A DNA stretch of 64,000 nucleotides. Source: Athripsodes cinereus. Its lineage: Eukaryota; Arthropoda; Insecta; Trichoptera; Leptoceridae. The DNA lies in the NCBI GenBank assembly GCA_947579605.1, contig OX388329.1:1513153-1577152 (forward strand), read 5' to 3'. Both the position numbers and the translations under genes were made by a program. Below, piece by piece: positions 1 to 11,089 of the stretch; within the stretch, counting starts at the first letter, position 1; each line of letters opens with the position of its first letter. The notes under the pieces were generated by a model, which saw only the letters and a list, made by a program, of their open reading frames with translations, had not been told where the DNA came from and made no database searches.

Positions 1-1388
1 TAATAATGGTAAGGTCGTTTCCGTCCTAAAGGTCACGTGGCAATTTTATGTTGTATACCACTAATAGTGTACTATAATATGTAATACACTCTTTATACAC
101 GAGGTGTAAAGAAAATTTAATATATAAAATATTACCTACACTAGACAGGCTATTTAAAACTCAGTTTTACTTAAGATTATAAAAATATGCAATATGGAGT
201 AGAATAAGGGGATGATTCTGGAGAGACCATACTGTAGATCGGATGGCTGAAAGCAGTAACGTACATACAGCTGCAAAAGAAAACCGGTAGTTTCACGGCC
301 CCGAGGGAGATCACCAATGAGATGGAAAGACAGCTGATCTTTAGCAACACAAGAGGCAACAACTTCCGAACTAATAAATGTATGATCTATAAACACGGAG
401 AAGATGCTGAAGTGTTACATGCATTCGTGCATGCAATAGCCAAAAATAGTAAAACCTCATTTCTTCCTATTCTTGCACACTCTTTTTTTTCCATCATAGC
501 CACGATTTTCCTTATAAATGCTCTCCGGTTTTTTGTACTTGGCATATGTCCATACTTTAGGATCTGTTCTGCATGATCTAGACATTAAATCCTTGGTCAA
601 CCATGTCTCCGAATACCCTTTGTGTCAGTCGTGTATATATTTTTTGTCATTCTGTTATTCATCTTTTCTACATGGCTAAACGACCGTTACTTGTCCACAT
701 TCATATTGGTTATCACAAAGATTATCAATCCACATTCTTCACGAATGCGTGTAGAATTTTTATTGATAATTTTTGTTTCAGTTAAAAAACAGCCTTTCTG
801 ATCCAGTTATTATTATTATTATTATTACTAAACATTCCCTCTGTATGCTTTGGCCAGAGTCATTTTGTCTCCCGCACCATAGAAACTGCAAGTCTTTGTA
901 AAGTGCGTTGGCGAACAGCGTAGGTATTCGCTATATTTGATACTTGTGAGAAACGTTGTAAAGTTGTAAATAATTCTTATTTTATCTATAACTTGGAAAC
1001 ACTAAGCTAAGAAACAATGACATAATATGTATCTAGCTATTTTTCACATCTGCGAAAGCGAAAATTTATAGGAATGGTGTCCTAGTACTTACGAATCGGC
1101 CTAGGCTACATTAAGTTTCACTTAAGCCGAAAAGCCGGGTTTTTTTGAGGTTTCAAGGCTTAGCAATAATTTAAGAATGATAAAATTACGTGCAGTTAAC
1201 AAACAGTCCGATTATTTAAATGTCGCACGAGGTCGCGCATCATAGAAGTCAGAGATTTCCATTATTAAATTCGATGCGATGCCTTTGAAACCATCAAACT
1301 ACACCCAAACAATATGTAATAGAACCTTGTTAGATTTTTTGTTTCACTACACGAATCATGAAATGATATAATAATATACTATGTATCT
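1..1388. other. No gene recognised; AT-rich flank
   Basis: Only short chance ORFs are seen, none resembling a family I recognise. Around 1075-1135 there is a short dispersed motif (TTACGAATCGGCC then AGGCTA and TTAAGT) that recurs near 57225 and, weaker, near 63775. A short ATT tract lies near 808-828. Nothing else can be supported. Confidence 0.5.
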
Positions 1389-1823
1389 TCTTCCTGTGCC
1401 ATGTCAGGTCCCCCCGACCTTGGCGATCACTCTGGCGAAAACCTCTGTCCTGTGCTGTCCTGAACAGGTCATCCACTGTCCTCATTCCGGTCCACTTTCT
1501 AATGTTGCGCAGCCAGGACATATGCTTTCTGCCAACTCCCCGTCTTCCCTCTATCGTGCTCTCCAATATAAGTCGGAGGAAACGGTAATCCACGCAGCAC
1601 GTGAACCAAATATGAGACCTTCCTCACTTTGACATTTGACAACAGCTCTCTCTTGGCTCCGGGTCTTCTAACTACTTCGATGTTACTGACCTTTTCGGTC
1701 CAAGGTATACGAAGCATTCTTCGGTGTTTCCACATTTCGAATGCTTCTAACCGATTCATTACGTTCTCTTTAAGAGTCCATATTTCAGTTCCGTATAATA
1801 GAGCTGACCATATGTTTACCATA
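1389..1823 (-). pseudogene. LINE reverse-transcriptase C-terminal fragment (broken)
   Basis: Read on the minus strand, this encodes the region after the catalytic palm of a non-LTR reverse transcriptase. Motifs are SALLYGTEIWTL, then RLEAFEMWKHRRMLRIPWTE, then RRGVGRKHMSWLRNIRKWTG and a terminal LFRTAQDRG. The first block runs in one frame from about 1823 down to 1595 and the rest in another, so there is a frameshift near 1590. The EN domain and the palm with its YADD motif are missing, so it is 5'-truncated and dead. Its upper end abuts the TA-flanked MITE that begins at 1824. A relative of the same family lies at 14545-14926. The clade cannot be fixed from this piece. Confidence 0.8.
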
Positions 1824-2391
1824 TCGACTGTGCTCAGGACAAAGGCATCAAACCACAATTTTGGCAAAAGTTGTTTTATGTTTTGAAGTCAATCATTTGT
1901 GTCTTGTACACATTTTGGTAAAAGGATTCAATCCACAAAAGTCTAGTTTTTATAGAAAAAGCAAAATATTTTTTTTTAGCAAGAACTTAATTGCAAATAC
2001 CCAATAGGACAAAGGACTCAAACAGCATAAGTTTCATTATTAACACCAAAAAATTTCATCCAGACATAATTTTACGGCGAGGAAAAAGGCATCAAACCAC
2101 ATAACCCCAAACATGCGACATACATATCTCATTAACATGTTGCTAAAGTTTGTCAGGACAAAGGATTTAATCAACATTTTTTTTGATTTTTTGCTTATAA
2201 CTTGATAATTCCTGAATATTTTTTCTTAAATTTTTATGACATGATAAAAAAAACTACATTACAAAAAGATGGTGAAACAATGACAAAAATTTGAAATTTA
2301 AAATTTGAAATTTTCTTTATCCTACAGTTTTTTGCTTCTCCTATAAAATTTGACCAATGTGGTTTGATGCCTTTGTCCTGAGCACAGTCGA
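1824..2391. mobile_element. TA-flanked MITE with subterminal repeats
   Basis: A 568-bp element has terminal inverted repeats starting TCGACTGTGCTCAGGACAAA (left) and their complement at 2354-2391. Both sides are flanked by TA, the target duplication typical of Tc1/mariner-type elements. No transposase is present. A motif of about 23 nt (GGACAAAGGNNTCAAACCACA-like) recurs inside the left half as well as in both termini. The element interrupts or abuts the LINE fragment at 1389-1823. Confidence 0.8.
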
Positions 2392-2416
2392 TATTATTTA
2401 TTCCAATTATTAATTA

Positions 2417-2447
2417 CTAGCTTTAATACCCGGCGTTGCCCAGGGAT
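2417..2447 (-). mobile_element. Helitron-type 3' terminus
   Basis: Read on the minus strand this is a GC-rich hairpin (CCC(T)GGGC...GCCGGG, at 2428-2447 in + coordinates) followed about 8 nt later by CTAG and then a host T. That is the Helitron 3' signature: a hairpin, then CTRR, inserted between A and T. It could be the 3' end of the minus-strand element whose RepHel gene is at 6068-10558, 3.6 kb away, or of a separate non-autonomous copy. Related hairpins occur at 29149 and 56318. Confidence 0.5.
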
Positions 2448-3003
2448 AATAGTAAAATCACAGATTAAGATCATGATAAATTTGTATGAAGCAAAACTAA
2501 AGTAAATTAAAAAAAGAAAACCATAGATATGTGTAGTAAAAAATATTTTATTAAGCCGGTATTATATTTTTATATCTACTATATACACAGAAATAACATT
2601 ATAATAAAAAAAAAAACAGATAATAGAATATGTTAGAATAACTAATCTTTTTATAGAATTATAAATATGTACATAAACAAAAAACTTATTTGTACAATAC
2701 TTAGGCGACTTATAACAAATAAACAAAATCATCTTAATGAAGGGATTTATATAATAAAAACACAAAGTATTTGAAAAAATATAATTATTATATTTACAAA
2801 ATAATTACAAAACATAAACATGAATTTACTTATAAATTTCAATAAACATCTTATACCATAGTAATAAGTAGGTAGGAACAAATTATTCATATATATAATA
2901 AAAACTATATACAGTAAGTCAGTATTACTAAAAATAATTGAATATTGCAGAAAATAATACTATTTGATTATAAAATTTGCAATGTCATGTGAAGATGAAA
3001 GTT
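2448..3003. other. AT-rich stretch, no gene
   Basis: Very AT-rich with only low-complexity ORFs. If the CTAG end at 2417 belongs to the RepHel Helitron, this is part of its long 3' untranslated region. Confidence 0.4.
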
Positions 3004-3259
3004 CTTAATTGGTGGCGTCCACACAGCTGGATGCGAACGTCAATCATCAATCAAAAATCTTAAATATTTCGGTGACAATTTGAAGCATTCTCCGAAGAAA
3101 TATTCGAATGAATGCCTTTGTTACGTCTCATGGACGGGTAACGAAGGTTTTCATTCGAATATTTCTTCGGAGAATTTTCCAAATTGTCGCCGAAAGCTTT
3201 AAGACTTTTCCTTGATGATTGACGTTCACATCCAGCTGTGTGGACCCAGCAATTTAAAA
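3004..3259. mobile_element. Foldback MITE
   Basis: Almost the whole 256 bp is one imperfect palindrome. The left arm starts near TTAATTGGTGGCGTCCACAC and the right arm ends GTGTGGACCCAGCAATTTA. The ATTCTCCGAAGAAATATTCG block is matched inverted near 3151-3172, and the centre holds GTTAC/GTAAC. There is no coding capacity. A shorter derivative with the CCAGCTGTGTGGACGCAGC end lies at 62875-62970. The superfamily is undecided because no clear target duplication is seen. Confidence 0.75.
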
Positions 3260-4790
3260 ATACTAACATTCTAGTAGGCACCTATTAACAAATAATAGTA
3301 ATAAAAGTAAATAAACAGAACTGTTTAAACAAATTGGAATAGTTTTTCTTCTAGAGACTGAGAGAAGAAATGTTTATTTTTTTATGTTTCAATTTTTTTA
3401 ATCTTACAGTTTAGTGATAATATTATTTAAATTATGAAAACAAAATATATCTCATTTTTATACATCAAAAATATAATAAAAAACAAAATAAATTTGCAAT
3501 GAAACAAAAATATACCAAATAAAATTTACATAAAAGCCATTACGTAAAGAACGTTTTCTTCAGAATAATATAATCATAATAAACTCTGTTCATAATATGA
3601 TGTCAACACAAAATATTACAAAAATGAAATGTGTAGAAATAAAAATGTAAGCAAATTAATGTAGGGATAATTATACATTTTGAACAAAAACAAACAGACG
3701 AATGAGTAAGGAAATCAGTTAGTATAGTCCAGTCAAGTCTAAATCCAAGTCATTGTATAACAGATACGGTAATACCTGAAGAATGATGAAGATGATCCAG
3801 GTACATGACGTTCATTGAGCATTACAGTAAAGAAACTATTACTACAAATATCTACCAGAAAACAAAAAAAACAGTATTCGAGGTAATGCTAGCACTCTAA
3901 AAACTCTGGCTCAGATACACCAAAAGAGATACACACAAAGTAGGCAACATGTACGAATTGATGTAAAGTGTGATAGAGAGACAACCGCATAGTTTACATA
4001 TTATATCATAAGTATGTAATTATTACATACATTGAAATTTACAGTGATTGAATCCCTATTGTAGGTACAAATAGAATAATGATATTTTATGTACAAATAA
4101 AAAAAAATATAATACAACAAATTACAGAAGAACAGAATATAAAAAAATGAAGAAATTGTAGTAACACTCAGAATTATTATAATTTGATAAAAACAATGTA
4201 TAAAATGCACAAACCAACCAATACACACTTTATAAAAGACCTGAACACCAACTCAAACATCATTTTGTCCAACAATTATGACAAAATCATAACAGAAACA
4301 CAGATAAATCAATATAATCACAGAAGGTAATAAAAATAATAATATATCTTTATAGCAAGAATATTAATGAAACCAAAAAAATAATGATTTTTGAACAAAT
4401 CGTTTCAAAGTAAAAACTAACCATAAACTTTTTTAACAAAAGTTTAATAAAAATACATAACTACATCAATTAAAGATGAAATTCTTGAGAGAAGTGGGAA
4501 AATCTATGAATTGAAACAAAACATGCTTAAAACAAATGAAACATGGATACAAAAGAAAACAATAATAGGAAAGGGTAACATTGATGATACAAATTAATAA
4601 AGATGTATAAATTAATAATGTTTGTAATTGTTGTATATTATTGTATTTTCATAGTTTATTTCTAATTTGATGAAATAAACAAAGTTGGAAATGTACAAAA
4701 TAAAAAATTGGATATAAATTTTAACAAAATGAAATAGAGCACACACATGGACATGTAAAATAAAGTATGAATATAATCAACACACAGAGA
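3260..4790. other. AT-rich stretch, no gene
   Basis: Long A-rich sequence with no supported gene or recognisable repeat. Possibly internal to a Helitron running from 2417 to beyond 11089. Confidence 0.4.
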
Positions 4791-4799
4791 TACAATTGT

Positions 4800-4990
4800 A
4801 AAAACATTGAAGACTCCCTCCCATACCCGGATATTTCAGAAGTTGGAAGACTCCTATTTATCCTCTTTTCTAAGCAAAACTTTTGTCCTCATGAGCAGGC
4901 CACGGTGGGCAGCCTGAGGGGATGGCCAGCAAAATCTGCCTCAAGGGAATCTTTTATACTACATTTAAATCTTCAATGTTTCTTTTGTGA
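4800..4990. repeat. Dispersed repeat fragment
   Basis: The block with CCCGGATATTTCAGAAGTTGG and GACTCCTATTTATCC matches a block at 21725-21765 (CTCGGATATCTCAGGAGTCGG, same tail). Two diverged copies show that it is a dispersed repeat; its class is unknown. Confidence 0.5.
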
Positions 4991-5044
4991 GGAAAAAAGT
5001 TTCCGCTGAAACTCATATACACATATTTATAAATAAGATAATAA

Positions 5045-5165
5045 AAGTTAAGACATTCAGGATGGAAAGCATACTTCATCATTGAATTGAAGGTGTAAAA
5101 TGTCTTAATGCATGATGTTTTATGAATACCTGTCTTTTACAGGATACCGAAAACAAACTATAAAG
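5045..5165 (-). repeat. SINE-like repeat, partial copy
   Basis: Contains AAGACATTCAGGATGG, then AAAATGTCTTAAT and CTTTTACAGGATAC in the order seen in the fuller copy at 12690-12955. This is the middle of that element, with the GGGTAGCCAGCAGA end missing. Confidence 0.55.
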
Positions 5166-5659
5166 AGAGAGATGTATTATTTGATGAGGACTCTATGGAT
5201 AATAAAATAAAATCAGTTTTTTGCAATTGAGATTGTTAGTGTCAGACTGCTAAATGGCATTTGTAATAGGAAATCATAAAAATTTGGTATCGGAAGAGGA
5301 ATAGGAACAAAGTATAAAGTTGAAACATCATTTGTACAAATGATAAAGTTTATTAAACAGCATTTGTATAAATGATAAGTGAAAACATTATTTGTAAAAA
5401 AAAAAAATTTAAACATAATTTATGAAATATACGTAAATCGTATAAAATATATTATAGAAATCCATTGAATACATAAAAAAATAGCTATTAAACTTGATTT
5501 AGAGCGCAAAATAAAAACAAATTATAAAGCAAAGGGTAATACAGTATAACAGTAATATTTTGTCGGGTCAGACCAGATTACACCACCGTTCCGAGAAAAA
5601 GAAAAAATTATAGGTATATAGATTTGATTGCACATGAACAATATTAAGAGAGTATAAAA

Positions 5660-5790
5660 AAAATGAATTGTATGACTGTGGAGGAGGCGATAGAAGTATG
5701 TAAGGACAGATCTAATTGGCGTTCCGTTCTCTCTGCCTACCCCACTTGGGATACGGCGTTAGGGAATAGATAGATAGATATAGATAAAAA
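5660..5790 (+). pseudogene. LINE 3'-end fragment with GATA tail
   Basis: Translation on + gives VEEAIEVCKDRSNWRSVLSA followed by a stop after YPTWDTALGNR. The CKDRxxWRS block is typical of the extreme C-terminus of several insect LINEs. The sequence then runs into TAGATAGATAGATA, a simple-repeat tail. About 40 codons survive, so it is a 5'-truncated insertion. The same terminal block is seen on the minus strand near 15470-15530 and 24215-24290. Confidence 0.65.
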
Positions 5791-6067
5791 AAATTAAAAT
5801 TAAACAAAAAATAACCAATGTAAAGTTGGTGCACTTAAAAAAATGTTCATGATTATAAAGTGAATAAATTTTAATACATTTTTAATTAGTTATATGTACA
5901 AAAAAGTGTATAAAATCATGATTGTATAAGATTTAAAACAAAACTGTATAAAACATTGTAAATAGAGTAAAAATAATTGACGAATAAATCAGTAAAGCAA
6001 CGTAAATACCTACAGAGAAAAGAATGTAAATAGAAACAATAAGAGGAAGATGTGAAGGTAGTAATTA

Positions 6068-9000
6068 TTATCTTAATGCTTCTTGGTAAACAATATTAAA
6101 AGTACTGCTGTTATGCTGATTACTCAGCAAGAAAAACAGTTTCTCTTTATTGCTTACTCTGGAGCATGCAACATAAAATTGACCATGGGAGAAACATGGT
6201 GATCGTAGGTCAATTCCAACGATAGATAAAGTTTGCCCCTGGGACTTATTGATGGTGATAGCAAAACTTAGTCTAATAGGAAACTGCAATCTCCTAAATT
6301 CATAGACACTATCTGTTGGAATGAGTGGAATCCGAGGGATGAATACGTTCTCACCAGAAGCACACCCAGTCATTATTCTTGCTTCAATTACATTAGACTG
6401 CAACTGTATTATTCTCAGTCTAGTTCCATTGCACAATCGTGGTGCATCCAAATTTCTCAGCAATATCACTATTGCTCCTACTTTCAATGTCAATTTGTGT
6501 GGTGGAAGCTCAGGTAGTTCCAATGAATTTAGGAATTCTACCGGGAAGTCTACTGCTCTGTCTTGCTCAATTGTTGTATCGATGGAGTTAAATGTCCACT
6601 CTTCAGAATCAATAAATTTGAGTACATGATCATTTATATCTTTCACTGCATCATTTCTTGGTGCTAAGATAGCTCGTTCACACCACCATGACATTGATTT
6701 ATTTCTCCAGTTTTCCAGATCAGGATATACTGACTTAACTAAAGTGTCCACGCTGTTCACAATGATTCCCAGGTTGTCGGGTATATTCATACATCCATTA
6801 GTACTTTGTACTTTGCCCTCACCAACATCAAGTAACACTCTAGCAAAGTCAGCAGAATCTTGATCTCCATATAAATGTACTCTCATATTTTTTCGTAGTG
6901 GCAGTGCTACGACATTGGACCAAATGAGTGACGATTTGAGGCACGCATTCACTTCATCTGCCCGGGTTCCTTTTGGAATAACTGGTAATGTCTGGCGAAA
7001 GTCACCAGAAAACACTACAGTTATTGGACCCATTATTTTTGAAGAGTCTCCATACAAATCTCGCAAAGTACGACTGAGGGCTTCAATAGCATATTTATGC
7101 GACATGGTGCATTCATCCCAAATTATTATGTTGCATTTCAATAATAATTTTGCTACGTTACTACCTTTGCTGACATTGCAAACAGGGGTATCAGTTGTAG
7201 TCAGATTTAACGGAAGTTTGAATGTGCTGTGCGCAGTCCGCCCTCCGTGCAAAAGAGTGGCTGCTATTCCTGAAGATGCTACTGCCAAAGCAATCTTGTT
7301 CTGACTACGAACCTTTGCCAAGATTAAGTTAATTAAAAAAGTCTTACCAGTTCCACCCGGAGCATCCAGGAAAAAAATGGTGCCTTCATTATTTTCTGAG
7401 CTGTGTAAGACTTTTTCATATGCAGACTTCTGCTCTTCTGTCAATTTGGATAGATTATCATCCAAATAGGATGACAGTTCATTAATGTTGTAATTTTGTT
7501 CTCTCAACAACATATTACTAACATTGAAATCTGCATCACGTATAGGATCTGGCAAACTGTAGTTCGTCAACTTTTTCCCCCCAATGCTCAACAATACATC
7601 TTCCAATAGGCACAAAGATTCATTAAAAATTTCCTCACAGTACTGAATCTCATCGTTGCCAGAAGATATTCTCACCCGATGTAAGACGTCTTCAGACAGA
7701 GATTCTCTATATTTAATCCACAATCCTGCGGAATCGGTTAAATTACATACATTTAACATGATGGCAAATAGATATCTCAAAGACTTGCCTGAGCATGTCA
7801 AGGCAGCTTCCTCCAATGTTGTGTCCCATTGTTGGTCATCTTCGAGATATCCTAAGGCTCTGCAAGTTGCTTGATAGGTTGGATGTACAAAACCATCAAC
7901 TGTGCGTAGGTAGTCAAAAGATGTTGGCCCTTTAATTTTATGCAACAGCAATCGTAAGTAATAGCATTCACTATTACTCGGATGCACTGTGTACACTCGA
8001 CCGAGCGCTTCGCTCTTTTTAACCGATGTTTCAGGTACCAAAGTACCCTGTTTCCGACGTACATATTTTTTCTGGGGAGTAAATATAAAGTACTGGGGAA
8101 CTTCATAGTAATAGAGTGTCTTTGCAAAAGCATCGACAGTACACAGTTCAAAAAAAGCGGTAAGAGTAGTTTTTGGTGGTGAAGTTATATCTGGAATAGA
8201 ACCTTCGGTGAAATACACGCGTTGACCATTTTCTAGATGTACATGTAAAGGAAAGACAGGTGGATATCTCTCATGTATGGGAAAGTCCAAAAGTCTCCAT
8301 GCTGCCTCTGAAGAACTAACATACCTTCCTGTTTGATAAGTCTGAACTTCGTCAGTATCTGATAGGGAGAATGTGGCTTGATCTGAGCCTTTGTTTATAT
8401 ATTTACAAACATATTTTATAGATTTCACCGATTGACATGCTTCCACATTAATGTGAGCTTGGAATCTCCTGGATAACACGGCACAATATGGGACGACCCA
8501 TTTGTTGTCCACCTCTATACTCGCTGACCTTGTTTGGATGGTAGTAGTGAAACCACCATCTTCTACACTACGGCGTCTGTATAAAGGGTATCCATTATTA
8601 TCGGTTTGGGTATGTTTCAATAATTTTCTGGGATAACGTTTAGAACATTTCCCGTTCACCATACATGGAGAGCTGGGATTCAAATGCCCACAGGGACCAT
8701 GGATCATATTGCTCTTTACTACATCATGCAGTAAAGGATCAACCTGCGGGTCAGGAATCTCAGCAGATATGAGCGAGTCTATTTGCTGTGGGCGAATCCT
8801 GTCTTGTAGCCATATAAGTATGTGAACATGTGGGAGGCCACGTTTTTGCCATTCTACTGAGTACATATAACACCTAGTGGGACCGAAAATCTCACCTTTG
8901 GTTATTATATGTATCATGTTCTTCACTTTTAGTCGGAAGACTCTAGCTACTATGTCAGGTCGATCCTGCGCACTCTGTTCGCTTAATAAAGCTTCTGTTA

Positions 9001-10558
9001 TTTCCTTCCACTTTGGGTTAGTTGTAAATGTTATAAATAAATCAGGTCTTCCAAAGTTTCGAACGTAGGTCATGGCATCTTGCGTTTTCTCATGCATATA
9101 ACGTGGTCCTCCAGTGAAACTGGATGGCAAAATCACCATTTGCCCAACATTATTTGCGTGCCCATCATTCCGAATAGCATCTTGCAAATGAACATAGTTT
9201 TCACTTCGTAGTTTTGACTGATTCATTTTAATGAATATGAGTCGTTCAGTTTCAACTTTGACGTACATGTCCACTAAATACTGTTGGAACAGTTGGCGAC
9301 AATAATGTAAATGGTTTTTGGCAGTATTTCTTATTTGTAAATGATAAGCATAATACTGCATGCAGCTTACTTTCTTGTTTGTTGCTTCACCATTTACAGG
9401 ATTTACTTGATACATTAGAAAATGGTAACCGTCTTCACCTCGACAAAATATCAATGGATACTGTAAACAATCATAAGCTCTGTGTGATTCATATATTCGC
9501 TGCAATGTATCATTACGGTGTCTCAAGACGATGTCTCGTTTTTCGCATGATTCCCCTACAACTATTACTGCAACTTCGCTTGTTGAAGGCGCATTGTACC
9601 TTCCACGATGTTCACCCGCTGGTCTTCTGTCTGCTTCTATTACAATTTTATAATCATCGTTGTTGGACAGATGATTTTCAAGTGATGTTTTTAAATCTTT
9701 TATGTATGTATTGTATTGGTGGAGTGTTTGCTGAATAACTTGTAATGTCTCTCTATCTAAATTGGGGAAATTATTACACCTTATATCTAATTCGTTATCA
9801 CCTACAAAGTAAATTTGTAAAAATTTGTGTGTATCTCCTTCAACAGGAAGCAGAGATCCAATCCTGTGATATATCTGACCTTGAATTTTGAATGTTGGCA
9901 TATACCTTTCGTCACTAACCTGGTTTGTTCCAAATGATGTCATTTGAAACGCACAATTGTAGGCGCGAATATTTTTTAAAAAACTTTTACTTCTACTGTC
10001 GTTTAAAAAAAACAATGAATATAATGGTTCTGGAGGCATTTGTAGTAATGGTAACTTTATTTTGCCAGATAAACAACACATACCTGGAGTTTCTCCCTCC
10101 CATTTCAGAGCATCACAGTATCTGCATACAACTGACATGGATTTTATGTCATTTGCATAGTCTAAATTCTTATCATAGGAGAACGCTGACAACTTCAAAT
10201 TCTTCCATTCACGAATTCTTACTTCACTCATTCTTTCACGGGTTTCATTCAATCTTGTCTGATATTCTTCATTGCTTTCTAAATCCCTAGAAGTACTGGC
10301 ATGTACACGTAGTTCATTCAATCTCCTTTCATGTGCAGCTACACTTTCATTCGATCTCAAATCAGACATTCTTTCACGTGCACTTTCCAGTCTCCACTCT
10401 CGTTCCTCATCAGTCTCATCACATCTTGAAGCTGCCGCATATTCTCTCAAAGAATTAAGTCTAGCTTCCCTCTGTTCTTGGTCTTCATTCTCCCTATCAC
10501 TCGTTTTCCTCTTCGTACCAGGAGTTCGTCTTCCGAGGGAAGATTTTTTTGGTGGCAT
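6068..10558 (-). CDS. Helitron RepHel transposase, intact
   Basis: A 1,496-residue rolling-circle replication initiator fused to a Pif1-type DNA helicase. The start is set at MPPKKSS (10558), because a pyrimidine-rich 3' splice site (CTTTTTCTGTTTTAAG) sits just before it. Residues about 20-125 hold 23-24-residue charged repeats (R-x-x-RL ... E) resembling STPR-type DNA-binding repeats. The Helitron N-terminal region follows. The HUH motif HVHIL is near residue 576 and the catalytic tyrosines lie in YVCKYINKG near 718. The helicase starts near 1050, with Walker A GGTGKT (about 1068), Walker B WDECTMSHK, GDFRQTLPVIP, and the final motifs INKSQGQTL and FYVACSRV (about 1465). No frameshift or stop interrupts it, so the copy is young and potentially autonomous. 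Its partner would be single-stranded DNA at Helitron ends. Confidence 0.95.
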   Translation of the reverse strand: MPPKKSSLGRRTPGTKRKTSDRENEDQEQREARLNSLREYAAASRCDETDEEREWRLESARERMSDLRSNESVAAHERRLNELRVHASTSRDLESNEEYQTRLNETRERMSEVRIREWKNLKLSAFSYDKNLDYANDIKSMSVVCRYCDALKWEGETPGMCCLSGKIKLPLLQMPPEPLYSLFFLNDSRSKSFLKNIRAYNCAFQMTSFGTNQVSDERYMPTFKIQGQIYHRIGSLLPVEGDTHKFLQIYFVGDNELDIRCNNFPNLDRETLQVIQQTLHQYNTYIKDLKTSLENHLSNNDDYKIVIEADRRPAGEHRGRYNAPSTSEVAVIVVGESCEKRDIVLRHRNDTLQRIYESHRAYDCLQYPLIFCRGEDGYHFLMYQVNPVNGEATNKKVSCMQYYAYHLQIRNTAKNHLHYCRQLFQQYLVDMYVKVETERLIFIKMNQSKLRSENYVHLQDAIRNDGHANNVGQMVILPSSFTGGPRYMHEKTQDAMTYVRNFGRPDLFITFTTNPKWKEITEALLSEQSAQDRPDIVARVFRLKVKNMIHIITKGEIFGPTRCYMYSVEWQKRGLPHVHILIWLQDRIRPQQIDSLISAEIPDPQVDPLLHDVVKSNMIHGPCGHLNPSSPCMVNGKCSKRYPRKLLKHTQTDNNGYPLYRRRSVEDGGFTTTIQTRSASIEVDNKWVVPYCAVLSRRFQAHINVEACQSVKSIKYVCKYINKGSDQATFSLSDTDEVQTYQTGRYVSSSEAAWRLLDFPIHERYPPVFPLHVHLENGQRVYFTEGSIPDITSPPKTTLTAFFELCTVDAFAKTLYYYEVPQYFIFTPQKKYVRRKQGTLVPETSVKKSEALGRVYTVHPSNSECYYLRLLLHKIKGPTSFDYLRTVDGFVHPTYQATCRALGYLEDDQQWDTTLEEAALTCSGKSLRYLFAIMLNVCNLTDSAGLWIKYRESLSEDVLHRVRISSGNDEIQYCEEIFNESLCLLEDVLLSIGGKKLTNYSLPDPIRDADFNVSNMLLREQNYNINELSSYLDDNLSKLTEEQKSAYEKVLHSSENNEGTIFFLDAPGGTGKTFLINLILAKVRSQNKIALAVASSGIAATLLHGGRTAHSTFKLPLNLTTTDTPVCNVSKGSNVAKLLLKCNIIIWDECTMSHKYAIEALSRTLRDLYGDSSKIMGPITVVFSGDFRQTLPVIPKGTRADEVNACLKSSLIWSNVVALPLRKNMRVHLYGDQDSADFARVLLDVGEGKVQSTNGCMNIPDNLGIIVNSVDTLVKSVYPDLENWRNKSMSWWCERAILAPRNDAVKDINDHVLKFIDSEEWTFNSIDTTIEQDRAVDFPVEFLNSLELPELPPHKLTLKVGAIVILLRNLDAPRLCNGTRLRIIQLQSNVIEARIMTGCASGENVFIPRIPLIPTDSVYEFRRLQFPIRLSFAITINKSQGQTLSIVGIDLRSPCFSHGQFYVACSRVSNKEKLFFLLSNQHNSSTFNIVYQEALR

Positions 10559-11089
10559 TCTTAAAACAGAAAAAGCTAAATGAAATATACACTTGGAAAC
10601 ACAATGTAAACTGAATATCAATTATGATCATAAACAAACAATTCACCTTTAATAAGCTCACTCACAGGAAAGGACTTTCTTTATTCACTGCTTATCTATG
10701 TACAGCCAAGATGCTCTTTTAGCTACAAAAAGTATATAATAAAATTTATGTTAGAATACAAAGTACTGGCAATATGAAAATATATAACACTTTCTGTATA
10801 ATAATTCATTACAAAACTTACCTCTTAGGAAAAAAATATAATTTTTGTTGGTATTATAAAGGTACACGTTTATGTATTGTGGTCCTCTGTGCTTTCAAGC
10901 CTAAAAAATGAAAAAGTAGAATTAAACATAATCTGTAGACAAAAAAATACAGTTTTGAAAGTATTAGAAATGAAAATTGTGGTCCAAGAAATTTTTAGGA
11001 GGGAACATAAACATAATTTTTCATTTATTTAGATAAATTTAATTTTCCACAATATGTGTGTACTGTAAACTAATATTAATTTTCTTACC
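10559..11089 (-). promoter_or_regulatory. Spliced leader exons of the Helitron gene (predicted)
   Basis: On the minus strand, a 79-nt segment at 10822-10900 is bounded by an acceptor (TTTTTTAG) and a strong donor (GAG|GTAAGT). Another donor (AAG|GTAAGA) ends a putative first exon at 11089. The next acceptor is at 10560, one base before the RepHel ATG. This suggests a three-exon transcript with two non-coding leader exons. It is inferred from splice-site matches only. Confidence 0.45.
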
